From NCBI RefSeq assembly GCF_002086815.1, contig NZ_MVID01000002.1:62001-126000 (forward strand): DNA of 64,000 bases, in the 5' to 3' direction. The DNA comes from Mycolicibacterium parafortuitum. GTDB taxonomy: Bacteria; Actinomycetota; Actinomycetes; Mycobacteriales; Mycobacteriaceae. The notes under the pieces are model-generated. The model saw only the letters and a program-made list of their open reading frames with translations, had not been told where the DNA came from and made no database searches. The translations under genes were made by a program, and so were the position numbers. This document shows, piece after piece, positions 33,596 to 44,182 of this stretch (the stretch's first letter is position 1; every line of letters starts with the position of its first letter).

Positions 33596-34819
33596 GTGAC
33601 CACCAGCGAACAGGCATCGGCCACCGAAGCCGTTGCAACGACAGCCACTTCCGAAGAGCTGCCGCTGTTCCCGTTCAAGCGGACGTGCCCCTTCGCGCCC
33701 GCGGATGATTACGCCGACGGCGGTGCGATCCGCAAGGTCTCGTTCAAGAACATCGTGCCGGCCTGGATGGTCACCGACTACAGCGATGTCAAAGCGGTGC
33801 TCGCCGACCGGCGGTCCAGTGTCCGGAACATCCCGGACCCCTCCCGCGGCGACGAGGGCGGCGAGCCACTGCCCGGATTCTTCATCGCGATGGATCCGCC
33901 GGACCAGACTCGGCTGCGCAAGATGCTCTCCCGCGAATTCACGCCTCGGCGCATGGAAGCCATGCGGCCCGCGGTGGAGCGGATCGCGAACAAACTGATC
34001 GATCAGATGCTCGAGCAGGACGGGCCGGCCGACCTGGTCCAGGCCTTGGCGCTCCCGCTGCCGTCACTGGTGATCTGCGAACTGTTGGGCATCCCCTACG
34101 ACCGGCACGATTGGTTCCAGGAAGAGACAGTGAAGTTCCTGCGCCTTGACACCACACCGGAAGAGGCGGCCAAGACGGTCGCTTCGGTGATGGGGTATCT
34201 CGGAGAACTCACCGTCGCCAAGATGGACGATCCCGGCGACGATCTGATCAGCCTGCTGCTCAACCACGTTCGCAGCGGCGACCTGACGATCACCGAGGTG
34301 GCCGGCATGGCCGCCTTCCTGCTGATGGCCGGGCATGAGACGACGGGCAACATGATCTCGCTGAGCGTGTATGCCCTGCTGGAGCATCCCGATCAACTCG
34401 AACTGCTGCGCGAGGACCCCTCACGCATCCCGGCCGCGGTGGAGGAACTGCTGCGCTTCCTCGACATCATCGGCAATCTGCCCCGCTATCTGACCGAGGA
34501 CATGGAACTCGCGGGTCAGACGATCCCGGCCGGCGACATCGTCATGGTGGCCATGGACAAGGCCAACCGCGACCCCAAACAGTTCGAGGATCCGGACACG
34601 CTGAACATCCAGCGCACGGATGCGAAGGGTCACGTCGCCTTCGGGCACGGCATCCACGTCTGCCTCGGCGCCCCGCTCGCCCGGGTGGAACTGCAGTCGG
34701 TGATCGCCGCGCTGTTCACCCGCATCCCGACACTCAAGGTCGCGGTTCCCACCGAAGAGATCCAGGTGAAGACTGAAGCCAAGATCTTCGGGCTTAAGTC
34801 CCTGCCCGTTACGTGGTAG
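33596..34819 (+). CDS. Cytochrome P450
   Basis: A 407-residue soluble bacterial P450. The I-helix oxygen-binding motif is AGHETTGN, the K-helix ExxR is EELLRF, and the haem-binding loop is FGHGIHVCLG with the thiolate Cys. The family cannot be named from sequence alone. GTG 33596 follows AGGAGGG. The reductase gene starts right at its stop, so the two form an electron-transfer pair. A likely role is hydroxylating the imported substrate to start the route alcohol-ketone-ester. Confidence 0.92.
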   Translation: MTTSEQASATEAVATTATSEELPLFPFKRTCPFAPADDYADGGAIRKVSFKNIVPAWMVTDYSDVKAVLADRRSSVRNIPDPSRGDEGGEPLPGFFIAMDPPDQTRLRKMLSREFTPRRMEAMRPAVERIANKLIDQMLEQDGPADLVQALALPLPSLVICELLGIPYDRHDWFQEETVKFLRLDTTPEEAAKTVASVMGYLGELTVAKMDDPGDDLISLLLNHVRSGDLTITEVAGMAAFLLMAGHETTGNMISLSVYALLEHPDQLELLREDPSRIPAAVEELLRFLDIIGNLPRYLTEDMELAGQTIPAGDIVMVAMDKANRDPKQFEDPDTLNIQRTDAKGHVAFGHGIHVCLGAPLARVELQSVIAALFTRIPTLKVAVPTEEIQVKTEAKIFGLKSLPVTW

Positions 34820-34824
34820 ACGCG

Positions 34825-35829
34825 ATGCCAGAAGCCGACTGCCTGGAACGTCCGAGCACCGTACGCCTGGTGATGCGGGAGTACGAGGCCGACGTCGTCA
34901 TCGCAGGCAAGGACGTCGTCGCCGAGGGCATCATCGCGCTGCATCTGAAAGAGGTCGGGGGCCATCCGCTGCCCGAATGGACTCCCGGATCGCACATCGA
35001 TCTCATCATGTCCTCTGGCCTGGTGCGCCAGTACTCGCTGTGCGGTGATCCCGAAGACCGGCACACGTGGCGCATCGCGGTACTCCGCGAGCCCGATGAG
35101 CGCTCCCGAGGCGGATCGATCTACGTACACGACACCCTCGAGCAGGGTGCCGAGATCCGCATTCGCGGTCCGCGCAACCATTTTCAACTTGCACCGTCGC
35201 CGAACTACCTGTTCATCGCCGGCGGCATCGGTATCACGCCGATCCGGGCGATGCTGGCAGAAGCCGAGGCGTCCGGGGCGAACTGGAAACTGGCCTATGG
35301 CGGCCGCAGTACCGAATCGATGGCATTCCTCGACGAACTCGCGGCCTACGGCGACCGGGTCCAGATCTGGCCGCAGGATCAGCGTGGCCTACTCGACCTG
35401 GAACGACTTCTCGGCACCCCGCAAGCCGACACCCTGGTGTACTGCTGCGGCCCGCAGGGTCTGCTCACGGCGGTCGAAGAACGTTGCGCGGCCTGGCCGG
35501 CCGGTGCACTGCGGCTGGAACGCTTCAGCGCCAGCACACCCAACGAAGAGGATTGGGTCAACACCCCCATCGAGGTCGAACTGGCCCAACACGGTGTGAC
35601 ACTCACCGTCCCGGCAGATCAGAGCGTGCTCGAAGCCATCGAAAGTCACGGCGTCGACATCATGTCGTCCTGCAGGGCCGGGATGTGCGGCACCTGCGAA
35701 ACCCCGGTGCTCAGCGGCATACCCGAACATCGCGATGACGTCCTCACCTACGAGGAACGTGAACGCAACGACTGCATGATGATCTGCGTGTCACGAAGCC
35801 GCAGTGACAGGCTTGTCCTCGACATCTGA
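34825..35829 (+). CDS. Phthalate-oxygenase-type reductase (flavin, NAD and 2Fe-2S domains)
   Basis: A 334-residue reductase in the order flavin domain (RQYSLCG), NAD domain (GGIGITPI) and C-terminal plant-type 2Fe-2S domain (CRAGMCGTC with a later Cys in MICVS). This is the order of phthalate dioxygenase reductase and of the reductase half of CYP116B self-sufficient P450s. Here it is a separate protein next to a P450 and should pass electrons from NADH straight to it without a separate ferredoxin. ATG 34825 is chosen; GTG 34813 would overlap the P450 gene. A strong terminator follows. Confidence 0.9.
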   Translation: MPEADCLERPSTVRLVMREYEADVVIAGKDVVAEGIIALHLKEVGGHPLPEWTPGSHIDLIMSSGLVRQYSLCGDPEDRHTWRIAVLREPDERSRGGSIYVHDTLEQGAEIRIRGPRNHFQLAPSPNYLFIAGGIGITPIRAMLAEAEASGANWKLAYGGRSTESMAFLDELAAYGDRVQIWPQDQRGLLDLERLLGTPQADTLVYCCGPQGLLTAVEERCAAWPAGALRLERFSASTPNEEDWVNTPIEVELAQHGVTLTVPADQSVLEAIESHGVDIMSSCRAGMCGTCETPVLSGIPEHRDDVLTYEERERNDCMMICVSRSRSDRLVLDI

Positions 35830-35848
35830 CACCCACCGTTCACGCCAG

Positions 35849-35892
35849 AACGCCGGCGGGCCCATTGACGGGCCCGCCGGCGTTTTCGTTTT
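35849..35892 (+). terminator. Rho-independent terminator after the P450 operon
   Basis: A 15-bp perfect stem (AACGCCGGCGGGCCC, 35849-35863; GGGCCCGCCGGCGTT, 35870-35884) with a six-base loop, followed by TTCGTTTTC. Confidence 0.9.
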
Positions 35893-36065
35893 CACGCACC
35901 AAACCATCACTGCCATGATTGACAGAATCTGGACTAACAATTTCGTCATATATGGCTGTATATTGCTATCGGAAAGGTGCAGCAGCCTGAAGTTTGCACT
36001 CACCACACGACCCGCGGCCGCGACCCCTGTGGAGCGGCCGTGTTCATCCCGGAAAGGCACCGGCA

Positions 36066-37115
36066 ATGCGTATTGGAACCGTCCTGGACTTCGGCAGGCC
36101 GATGGCCGCCGTCGGAGACGAAATCGCCGCGTGGGAGGAGGCCGGACTGTCCTCGGTAACCCTGGGCGAGGCCTATTCTCTCGACGCCCCAACGCAACTC
36201 GCCTATCTTGCGGCGCGCACACACTCCGTCGAGCTGGCGACCGGCGTGCTGCCTCTCGACACCCGCACCCCGTCACTCATCGCGATGACCGCGGCCGGGC
36301 TGGACTACGTCTCAGCCGGCCGCGCCCGCCTCGGCCTCGGCCCGTCCGGCCCGCAGGTGGTCGAGGGATTTCACGGTCTGGCCTTCGGAGGCGTCCTCGG
36401 CAAGACCCGCGAGACCATCGAGATCTGCCGGTCGGTATGGCGGCGTGAGGCATTGCAGCACCAGGGCCGGCACTACCAGATTCCGCTGCCGCCAGGGCGG
36501 GGAACAGGCCTCGGTAAGCCGCTCAAGCTCATCAATCGTCCGGTGCGCAACCAGATTCCGATCTCCATCGCATCACTGGGACCGCGGATGGTGGAACTGA
36601 CCGCCGAGATCGCCGACGGGTGGGAACCGATCTTCTTCTACCCCGAGAAGATCCACGATGTCTGGGGCGAGGCGCTGCGCAACGGCGCCGCCAAACGGTC
36701 CACCGACCTGGCGCCCCTGGAGATCATCGCGCGGGCACCGGTCGCCGTCACCGACGGTGATCCCTCCCCCTGGGTGCAGGCCGCCAAACCCCAACTGGCG
36801 CTGTACGTGGGCGGAATGGGCTCCCGCGAGAAGAACTTCTACAACGAATTGGTGTCCGCGTACGGATTCGCCACGGAGGCCGCCACCATCCAGGATCACT
36901 TCCTGGCCGGCCGTCTCGCCGAAGCCGCCGCGGCGGTGCCCGACGAACTGGTGCACGCCACCGCGCTGATCGGGAACACCGACCACATCCGCCAACGGCT
37001 CACCGCACTGCAGCAAGCAGGCGTGACCCTGGTCAACATCACCCCCATGGCAACCGACCCCGACGAACGCCTCGACGCGGTCAAAACCGTTGCTGCCCTT
37101 GGTAAGGAGATCTGA
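36066..37115 (+). CDS. Luciferase-like, probably F420-dependent oxidoreductase
   Basis: A 349-residue TIM-barrel enzyme of the luciferase-like monooxygenase class. Typical parts are WEEAGLSSVTLGEAY, the ELATGVLPLDTRTPS strand, SAGRARLGLGPSGPQVVEGFHG and ISIASLGPRMVELTAEIADGW. In mycobacteria most such proteins use F420 as cofactor. ATG 36066 has GGAAAGG upstream. It shares a TGATG overlap with the BVMO gene and leads a four-gene operon with that BVMO, fadA and fadB. Hydride transfer on an alcohol, ketone or enoyl intermediate is possible. Confidence 0.85.
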   Translation: MRIGTVLDFGRPMAAVGDEIAAWEEAGLSSVTLGEAYSLDAPTQLAYLAARTHSVELATGVLPLDTRTPSLIAMTAAGLDYVSAGRARLGLGPSGPQVVEGFHGLAFGGVLGKTRETIEICRSVWRREALQHQGRHYQIPLPPGRGTGLGKPLKLINRPVRNQIPISIASLGPRMVELTAEIADGWEPIFFYPEKIHDVWGEALRNGAAKRSTDLAPLEIIARAPVAVTDGDPSPWVQAAKPQLALYVGGMGSREKNFYNELVSAYGFATEAATIQDHFLAGRLAEAAAAVPDELVHATALIGNTDHIRQRLTALQQAGVTLVNITPMATDPDERLDAVKTVAALGKEI

Positions 37116-39017
37116 TGAGTGAAACCCTCGACGCCAACGAGCTCCGCGACGCTCTGGCAGAAGCCAATGTGCCCTGCCTGATCGGCGTGCTCTATCAACT
37201 GACCGGCGATGGCCGCTGGTTGGAGGAGCCATACCGGATCGCGCCCACCATGGGGTTCGAAAGCCATGACGACGGCGGGCTGCCCGCCGAGCGTGTCGAC
37301 GAGATTCGAGCGGCCGCCTTCACCGCGATCACGGCCTGGAGCACCGGAACCCCGGCCGCTTCCCCGGCGCCGAACGGCGCGGAACTGATCACGCTGATGT
37401 CCGCGGTGATGGGCGAACCGGTCGGCGAGCGCTACGTTTCGTTGGCCGCCGAGCAGCTCGGGTTCGCGCCGTACGTCCCCGACGATGTCACGGATCGCTG
37501 CACGGACACTGGATTTTCGGCCATCGTCGTCGGCGCCGGCTTCTCCGGGCTTGCGGCGGCGGTTCACCTCAAGCAGGCCGGCATCCCGTTCCGGGTGCTC
37601 GAGCGCAACGACCACGTCGGCGGTACATGGTATGAGGCGAACTATCCCGGCGCCCGCGTCGACGTCCCGAACGACCTCTACTCCTACTCGTTCTTCCACC
37701 GGGAATGGAGCCAGAACTTCGCCCAACCCGACGAGATCCGGCAGTACATCGACGACGTCGTCGCGCATTTCGGCCTCGCAACCCATATCGAGACGGGTGT
37801 CACCGTCGAGGGGGCCCAGTGGGATGCGGACACGCAGGAATGGGTGGTCCAGACCAGCCATGCCGGGGGTGCCGAGACCATCCGCGCCAAGGCACTGATC
37901 ACCGCTGCCGGGCTGCACAACACCCCCAACATCCCGCAGTTCCAGGGACTTTCGGACTTCGCCGGCGAGGTGGTGCATTCGGCACGCTGGACCCCGGAGG
38001 CCGAGTACCGCGGGAAGAAGGTCGCCGTGGTCGGTGCGGGCGCCAGCGCCATGCAGGTGGTGTGCAAGATCGCCGAGGACGTCGAGCACATGGTCGTCGT
38101 CCAGCCCGAGCCGCACTGGATCACCCCCAACGAGCAGTACTTCCGCAAACAACCGGCCAGCCGCCACTGGCTGTACCGCCACGTGCCGTACTACCGGGCG
38201 TGGTCACGGTTCCGGCTCTACTGGATCTACACCGAGCGCAACTACCCCGCGCTGCGGGTGGACCCGAAGGCGCCGGAGAAGGGCAAGCTGGTCAGCTCGC
38301 TCAACGACGCCTACCGGCGGAACTTCATCGCGTACCTGAGCGAGCAGCTCGAGGGCCGCGAGGATCTCATCGAGAAGTGCACCCCGGCGTACCCCCCGTT
38401 CGGCAAGCGCCTGCTGATGGACAACGGCTGGTTCGCCACCCTGCGCCGCCCCAACGTGACCCTGGTCGCCGAGGGCATCGATCACCTGACCGAACGCACC
38501 CTGGTGTCCGCGTCCGGTGAGGAGCACGAGGTCGACATGCTGATCCTGTGCACCGGGTTCCAGCAGCAGCGCTACCTGTACCCGATGGAACTGCGCGGGC
38601 GCGACGGCGTCGAACTCCGGGAGTCCTGGAGCGACGACAACGCCCGGGCATACCTCGGCATCACCGCGCCGGGATACCCGAACCTGTTCTTCCTCTACGG
38701 TCCGAACACCAATCCCCCGGGTGGGAGCTGGCTGACCATCGCCGAGGCACAGGTGCGCTACGTCGTGGAGATGCTGACCCAGATGGTGCGCGACGGCGTC
38801 GCGGCCGTCGAATGCCGGCCTGAACCGTTCGAGGACTACAACCGCGACCTCGACGACCTCAACGACGCCATGGTCTACGCCATGGACGGCGTACAGAACT
38901 ACTACCGCAACAGCAAGGGCCGCGTCGTCACCAATTCGCCGTGGGCGGTTCCCGATTACTTTGCCCGCACGTCCCAGCCGAACCTGGCGGACTACACCAT
39001 CACCCGAGGAAGCACAC

Positions 39018-39025
<8 letters not shown>
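37115..39025 (+). CDS. Baeyer-Villiger monooxygenase with N-terminal extension (HAPMO type, second copy)
   Basis: A 636-residue flavoprotein like the one at 24956-26896. The N-terminal extension (about 135 residues, with [13 protein letters not shown]) is followed by FAD loop GAGFSG (140-145) with [12 protein letters not shown], the BVMO signature [11 protein letters not shown] with Thr instead of the last Pro, and GAGASA as the NADPH loop. It should convert a ketone to an ester. Its stop overlaps the fadA start by eight bases, so ketone oxygenation is coupled to beta-oxidation. Confidence 0.9.
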
Positions 39026-40229
<1,204 letters not shown>

Positions 40230-40253
40230 AAACAGCAGAAGGTCGAAAAGAAA

Positions 40254-42419
40254 ATGACAGTAGAGAACACCATCATGTGGGACAAGGATGCCGACGGCAT
40301 CGTCACGCTGACGCTGGACGACCCGACCGGGTCGGCCAACGTGATGAACGGCCACTACCGCGAGTCGATGCACAATGCGGTGAATCGCCTGGAGGCCGAG
40401 AAGGATTCGGTCACCGGCGTGGTACTCACCAGCGCGAAGAAGACCTTCTTCGCCGGCGGTGACCTCAAGGGTCTGATCAAGCTCGGCCCCGAGGATGCCG
40501 CCGCGGCGTTCGAGTTGGCCGAGTCCACCAAGCGTGATCTGCGCCGGCTGGAAACCCTCGGCGTGCCGGTGGTGGCGGCCATCAACGGTGCCGCCCTCGG
40601 TGGCGGCTTGGAGATCGCGCTGGCCACCCATCACCGCATCGCCGCCGACGTGCGCGGCGTGGTGATCGGCCTGCCCGAGGTGACCCTGGGCCTGCTGCCC
40701 GGCGGTGGCGGCGTGGCTCGCACCGTGCGCATGTTCGGTGTGCAGAAGGCCTTCACCGAGATCCTGTCGACCGGCGCCCGGTTCAGCCCGGCCAAGGCCA
40801 AGGCCATCGGTCTGGTCGACGAATTGGTCGGCAGCGTGGAGGATTTGGAGCCCGCCGCCAAGGCGTGGATAAAAGAAGAGCTCAAGGCCAATCCGGAGAC
40901 CGCTGCGGTGCAGCCGTGGGACGCCAAGGGCTACAAGATGCCCGGCGGCACGCCGAGCAGCCCCGGCCTGGCGGCCATCCTGCCGTCCTTCCCCGCGCTG
41001 CTGAAGAAGCAGCTCAAGGGTGCGCCGGTGCCCGCGCCGCGCGCCATCCTGGATGCCGCGGTCGAAGGTGCGCAGGTCGACTTCGACACCGCGTCGCGCA
41101 TCGAGAGCCGCTACTTCACCCAGCTGGTGACCGGTCAGACCGCGAAGAACATGATCCAGGCGTTCTTCCTCGATCAGCAGTCCATCAGCGGTGGTGCCTC
41201 GCGCCCCGACGGCATCGGCACAACCCCGATCACCAAGATCGGAGTGCTGGGCGCGGGCATGATGGGCGCGGGCATCGCCTACGTGTCGGCCAAGGCCGGT
41301 TATGACGTCGTGCTCAAGGACGTCACCATCGAAGCCGCCGAGAAGGGCAAGGCCTACTCGGAGAAGATCGAGGCCAAGGCGGTCAGCCGCGGGCAGACGA
41401 CCGAAGAGAAGTCTGCCGCGTTGCTCGCCAAGATCACCCCGACCGCCGATCCCGCCGACCTCAAGGGCGTCGACTTCGTGATCGAGGCCGTCTTCGAGGA
41501 CGAAGCCCTCAAGCACAAGGTGTTCGGCGAGATCGAGGACATCGTCGAGCCGAACGCGCTGCTGGGCAGCAACACCTCCACCCTGCCGATCACCGGTCTG
41601 GCCACCGGGGTGAAGCGCCAGGAGGACTTCATCGGGATCCACTTCTTCTCTCCGGTCGACAAGATGCCGCTGGTGGAGATCATCAAGGGCGAGAAGACCT
41701 CCGACGAGGCGCTGGCCCGGGTGTTCGACTACACCCTGGCTATCAAGAAGACCCCGATCGTGGTCAACGACAGCCGCGGCTTCTTCACCTCCCGGGTGAT
41801 CCGGACCTTCGTCAACGAGGCCATGGCGCTGCTGGGCGAGGGCATCGCTCCCACCAGCATCGAGCAGGCAGGCGGTCAGGCCGGCTACCCGGCACCTCCG
41901 CTGCAGCTCCTCGATGAACTGAATTTGGAGCTGCTGCAGAAGATCTCGATCGCATCGGCGGCCGCAGCGGCGGCCGAGGGCACGACCTACGTCCAGCATC
42001 CGGGTGAACTCGTCGTCGAGAAGATGATCGAGCTCGGTCGCCCGTCGCGCCTCAAGGGCGCCGGGTTCTACGAGTACGTCGACGGCAAGCGGGCCGGTCT
42101 ATGGCCGGGTCTGAAGGAGACGTTCAACTCGGGCTCGACCGAGATCCCGCTGCAGGACATGATCGACCGCCTGCTGTTCTCCGAAGCCCTGGAAACCCAG
42201 AAGTGCTTCGACGAGGGCGTGCTGAAGACCAGCGCCGACGCCAACGTCGGGTCGATTCTGGGCATCGGGTACCCGGCCTGGACCGGCGGCTCGGCGCAGT
42301 ACATCGTCGGCTACGAGGGCCCGCTGGGCGTCGGTAAGGCCGCGTTCGTGGCCCGCGCCAAGGAACTGGCCGCCCGCTACGGCGACCGCTTCACCCCGCC
42401 GGCCTCGCTGGAGAGCTAG
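40254..42419 (+). CDS. fadB: FadB-like multifunctional beta-oxidation enzyme
   Basis: A 721-residue enzyme, the usual length for mycobacterial FadB (Rv0860). The N-terminal enoyl-CoA hydratase domain (to about residue 190) has AALGGGLEIALA and LPEVTLGLLPGGGG. The NAD-binding loop of the 3-hydroxyacyl-CoA dehydrogenase is GVLGAGMMGAGIAY, with the catalytic FIGIHFFSPVDKM and two C-terminal dehydrogenase domains. It forms the alpha subunit of the trifunctional complex with FadA, 24 bases upstream. A strong bidirectional terminator follows. Confidence 0.95.
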   Translation: MTVENTIMWDKDADGIVTLTLDDPTGSANVMNGHYRESMHNAVNRLEAEKDSVTGVVLTSAKKTFFAGGDLKGLIKLGPEDAAAAFELAESTKRDLRRLETLGVPVVAAINGAALGGGLEIALATHHRIAADVRGVVIGLPEVTLGLLPGGGGVARTVRMFGVQKAFTEILSTGARFSPAKAKAIGLVDELVGSVEDLEPAAKAWIKEELKANPETAAVQPWDAKGYKMPGGTPSSPGLAAILPSFPALLKKQLKGAPVPAPRAILDAAVEGAQVDFDTASRIESRYFTQLVTGQTAKNMIQAFFLDQQSISGGASRPDGIGTTPITKIGVLGAGMMGAGIAYVSAKAGYDVVLKDVTIEAAEKGKAYSEKIEAKAVSRGQTTEEKSAALLAKITPTADPADLKGVDFVIEAVFEDEALKHKVFGEIEDIVEPNALLGSNTSTLPITGLATGVKRQEDFIGIHFFSPVDKMPLVEIIKGEKTSDEALARVFDYTLAIKKTPIVVNDSRGFFTSRVIRTFVNEAMALLGEGIAPTSIEQAGGQAGYPAPPLQLLDELNLELLQKISIASAAAAAAEGTTYVQHPGELVVEKMIELGRPSRLKGAGFYEYVDGKRAGLWPGLKETFNSGSTEIPLQDMIDRLLFSEALETQKCFDEGVLKTSADANVGSILGIGYPAWTGGSAQYIVGYEGPLGVGKAAFVARAKELAARYGDRFTPPASLES

Positions 42420-42431
42420 CTGCACAACGAC

Positions 42432-42461
42432 AAAAGCCCCCGCCACACGGCGGGGGCTTTT
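42432..42461. terminator. Bidirectional terminator between fadB and acyl-CoA synthetase
   Basis: AAAAGCCCCCGCC (42432-42444) and GGCGGGGGCTTTT (42449-42461) form a 13-bp stem with a four-base loop and A/T-flanks that give a U-run in both directions. It serves both convergent genes. Confidence 0.92.
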
Positions 42462-42477
42462 GCGTTGCGCACGCTGA

Positions 42478-44025
42478 TCAGTTCACCGAGCGCGACTCGC
42501 TGTCCCAGTAGCGCGCACGCAGCGCACGCTTGTCGATCTTGACGGCTGGGGTCAGCGGCAGGGCGTCGACGAATTCCACGCTGCGCGGAGCCTTGTAGCG
42601 CGCGATCAGGGCACCGCAGTGCTCCCGCAGTTCCTCGGCGGTGGCGGATGCGCCGTCCTGCAACACGACGACGGCGTGCACCCGCTCGCCCCAGTCCGCG
42701 TCCGGCACCCCGATCACCGCGCAGGTCGCCACGCTGGGGTGCTGCGCCAGCGCGTTCTCGACCTCGGCCGAGTACACGTTCTCGCCACCGGAGACGATCA
42801 TGTCCTTGAGCCGGTCGACGATGAACAGATAGCCGTGCTCGTCGAGGTAGCCGCCGTCTCCAGTGTGCATCCAGCCGCCACGCAGTGCCTGCGCGGTCTC
42901 CTCGGGCCGGTTCCAGTAGCCGAGCATCACATGTGGTCCGCGCGCCGCGACCTCACCGACGGTGCCCGGCGGCACCTCGTTGTCGTCCTCGCCGACCACC
43001 TTGACCTCCGCGATCGGCACGGCCCGGCCCGCCGATCTCAGCAGCTCCGGATCGAGATGGTCCTCGGCGGTCAATACCGTTGTGGTCGGCGACAACTCCG
43101 TCATGCCGTAGGCCTGCAGCAGTTTCGCCTGCGGCAGCAGTCGCATCGCCCGCTCCAGCACCGCCTGCGAGATCGGTGAGGCCCCGTAAATCAGGTGCTT
43201 GAGGCTGGACAGGTCCCGCTGGGCCGCCGCCGGAGAATCGACCAGCATCTGAATCATGGTCGGGGCCAGAAACATATCGGTGATCTGGTAGCGCTCCACG
43301 GCGTCCGCGACGGATTCCGGAGTGAAGCCCGGCAGGATGACGTGGCTGCCGCCGACCACATTGCGGGCCAGCCAGCCGGAACCGTCGGCCAGGTGGAACA
43401 TCGGCGCACTGTGCAGCAGCCGTCCACGCGGCGCCAGGAACTGCCCCGTCGCCAGTGCGCCCAGCGCCGCCGCCATGAGGTTGGCGTGACTGAGCATCAC
43501 GCCCTTCGGGGTGCCGGTCGTCCCGCCGGTGTAGTAGATGGCGGCCAGCGAATCCCCGCCGCGGCGCGCGTCCTCGACAGGCGCGTGCGTCGCGATGAGG
43601 TCCTCGAAACCGTGGACGTCGGCGGGCCGCTGTCGCTGTCCCGTATGGATGTAAGCCCGCACGCCGGGGGCCAGCTCCTTGAGATCGTCGACCATGTGCA
43701 GGAAGGCGTCGTCGATGACCAGCACCACGGCTCCGCAGTCCTGCAGGGAGAAGGCGATCTCCTGCGCGCTCCAGCGGGTGTTGACCGGTACCGCGACCGC
43801 ATCCGCCCACGGCGCCGCGAACAGGAAATCGTGGTAGTCGTCGCAGTTCTGGGCGAGGATCGCGACCCGGTCGCCGCCCCGCACGCCGAGGCCGTGGAAC
43901 GCGGCAGCCAGACGGGCGGCCCGGTCCGCGCTCTGCGCCCATGTGCGGACACGTTCACCGAACACGGTGGCGGCCAGGTCGGGTGTCTGCTGCACCGCCC
44001 GGTGCAGTGCCTGCGTCAGGTACAT
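42478..44025 (-). CDS. Acyl-CoA synthetase (FadD-like)
   Basis: A 515-residue ANL-family ligase: P-loop YYTGGTTGTPKG, YGMTELSP, hinge GWMHTGDGGYLDEHGYLFIVDRLKD and catalytic lysine in LTPAVKIDKR, where Val replaces the usual Gly before Lys. It belongs to the medium/long-chain FadD branch and is not a close relative of the other two synthetases here. ATG 44025 abuts a promoter gap shared with the divergent HsaA-like gene. Confidence 0.9.
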   Translation of the reverse strand: MYLTQALHRAVQQTPDLAATVFGERVRTWAQSADRAARLAAAFHGLGVRGGDRVAILAQNCDDYHDFLFAAPWADAVAVPVNTRWSAQEIAFSLQDCGAVVLVIDDAFLHMVDDLKELAPGVRAYIHTGQRQRPADVHGFEDLIATHAPVEDARRGGDSLAAIYYTGGTTGTPKGVMLSHANLMAAALGALATGQFLAPRGRLLHSAPMFHLADGSGWLARNVVGGSHVILPGFTPESVADAVERYQITDMFLAPTMIQMLVDSPAAAQRDLSSLKHLIYGASPISQAVLERAMRLLPQAKLLQAYGMTELSPTTTVLTAEDHLDPELLRSAGRAVPIAEVKVVGEDDNEVPPGTVGEVAARGPHVMLGYWNRPEETAQALRGGWMHTGDGGYLDEHGYLFIVDRLKDMIVSGGENVYSAEVENALAQHPSVATCAVIGVPDADWGERVHAVVVLQDGASATAEELREHCGALIARYKAPRSVEFVDALPLTPAVKIDKRALRARYWDSESRSVN

Positions 44026-44182
44026 CGTTAGTTCTCATTTCAGTCTAGTTGAGCTGGTAATACGCTTCTGGCCTGCTAGCTTTAGACTTGACATTAGCAT
44101 TAATTTCGTTACCTTAGTCACATAGCCTCAGGTTTGAGGATGGACGTGAGTAGTGGTCGAACCCCTGTAGAAAGGCCTGGAC
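44026..44182. promoter_or_regulatory. Divergent promoter with GTTAG and TCTAGTT elements
   Basis: A 157-base A/T-rich gap between a minus-strand synthetase and a plus-strand oxygenase. GTTAGTTC (44027) and TCTAGTTG (44044) resemble parts of the repeat motif at 2680 and 26945, here 21 instead of 16 bases apart. A further A/T-rich segment at 44080-44120 could drive the oxygenase. Confidence 0.35.
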
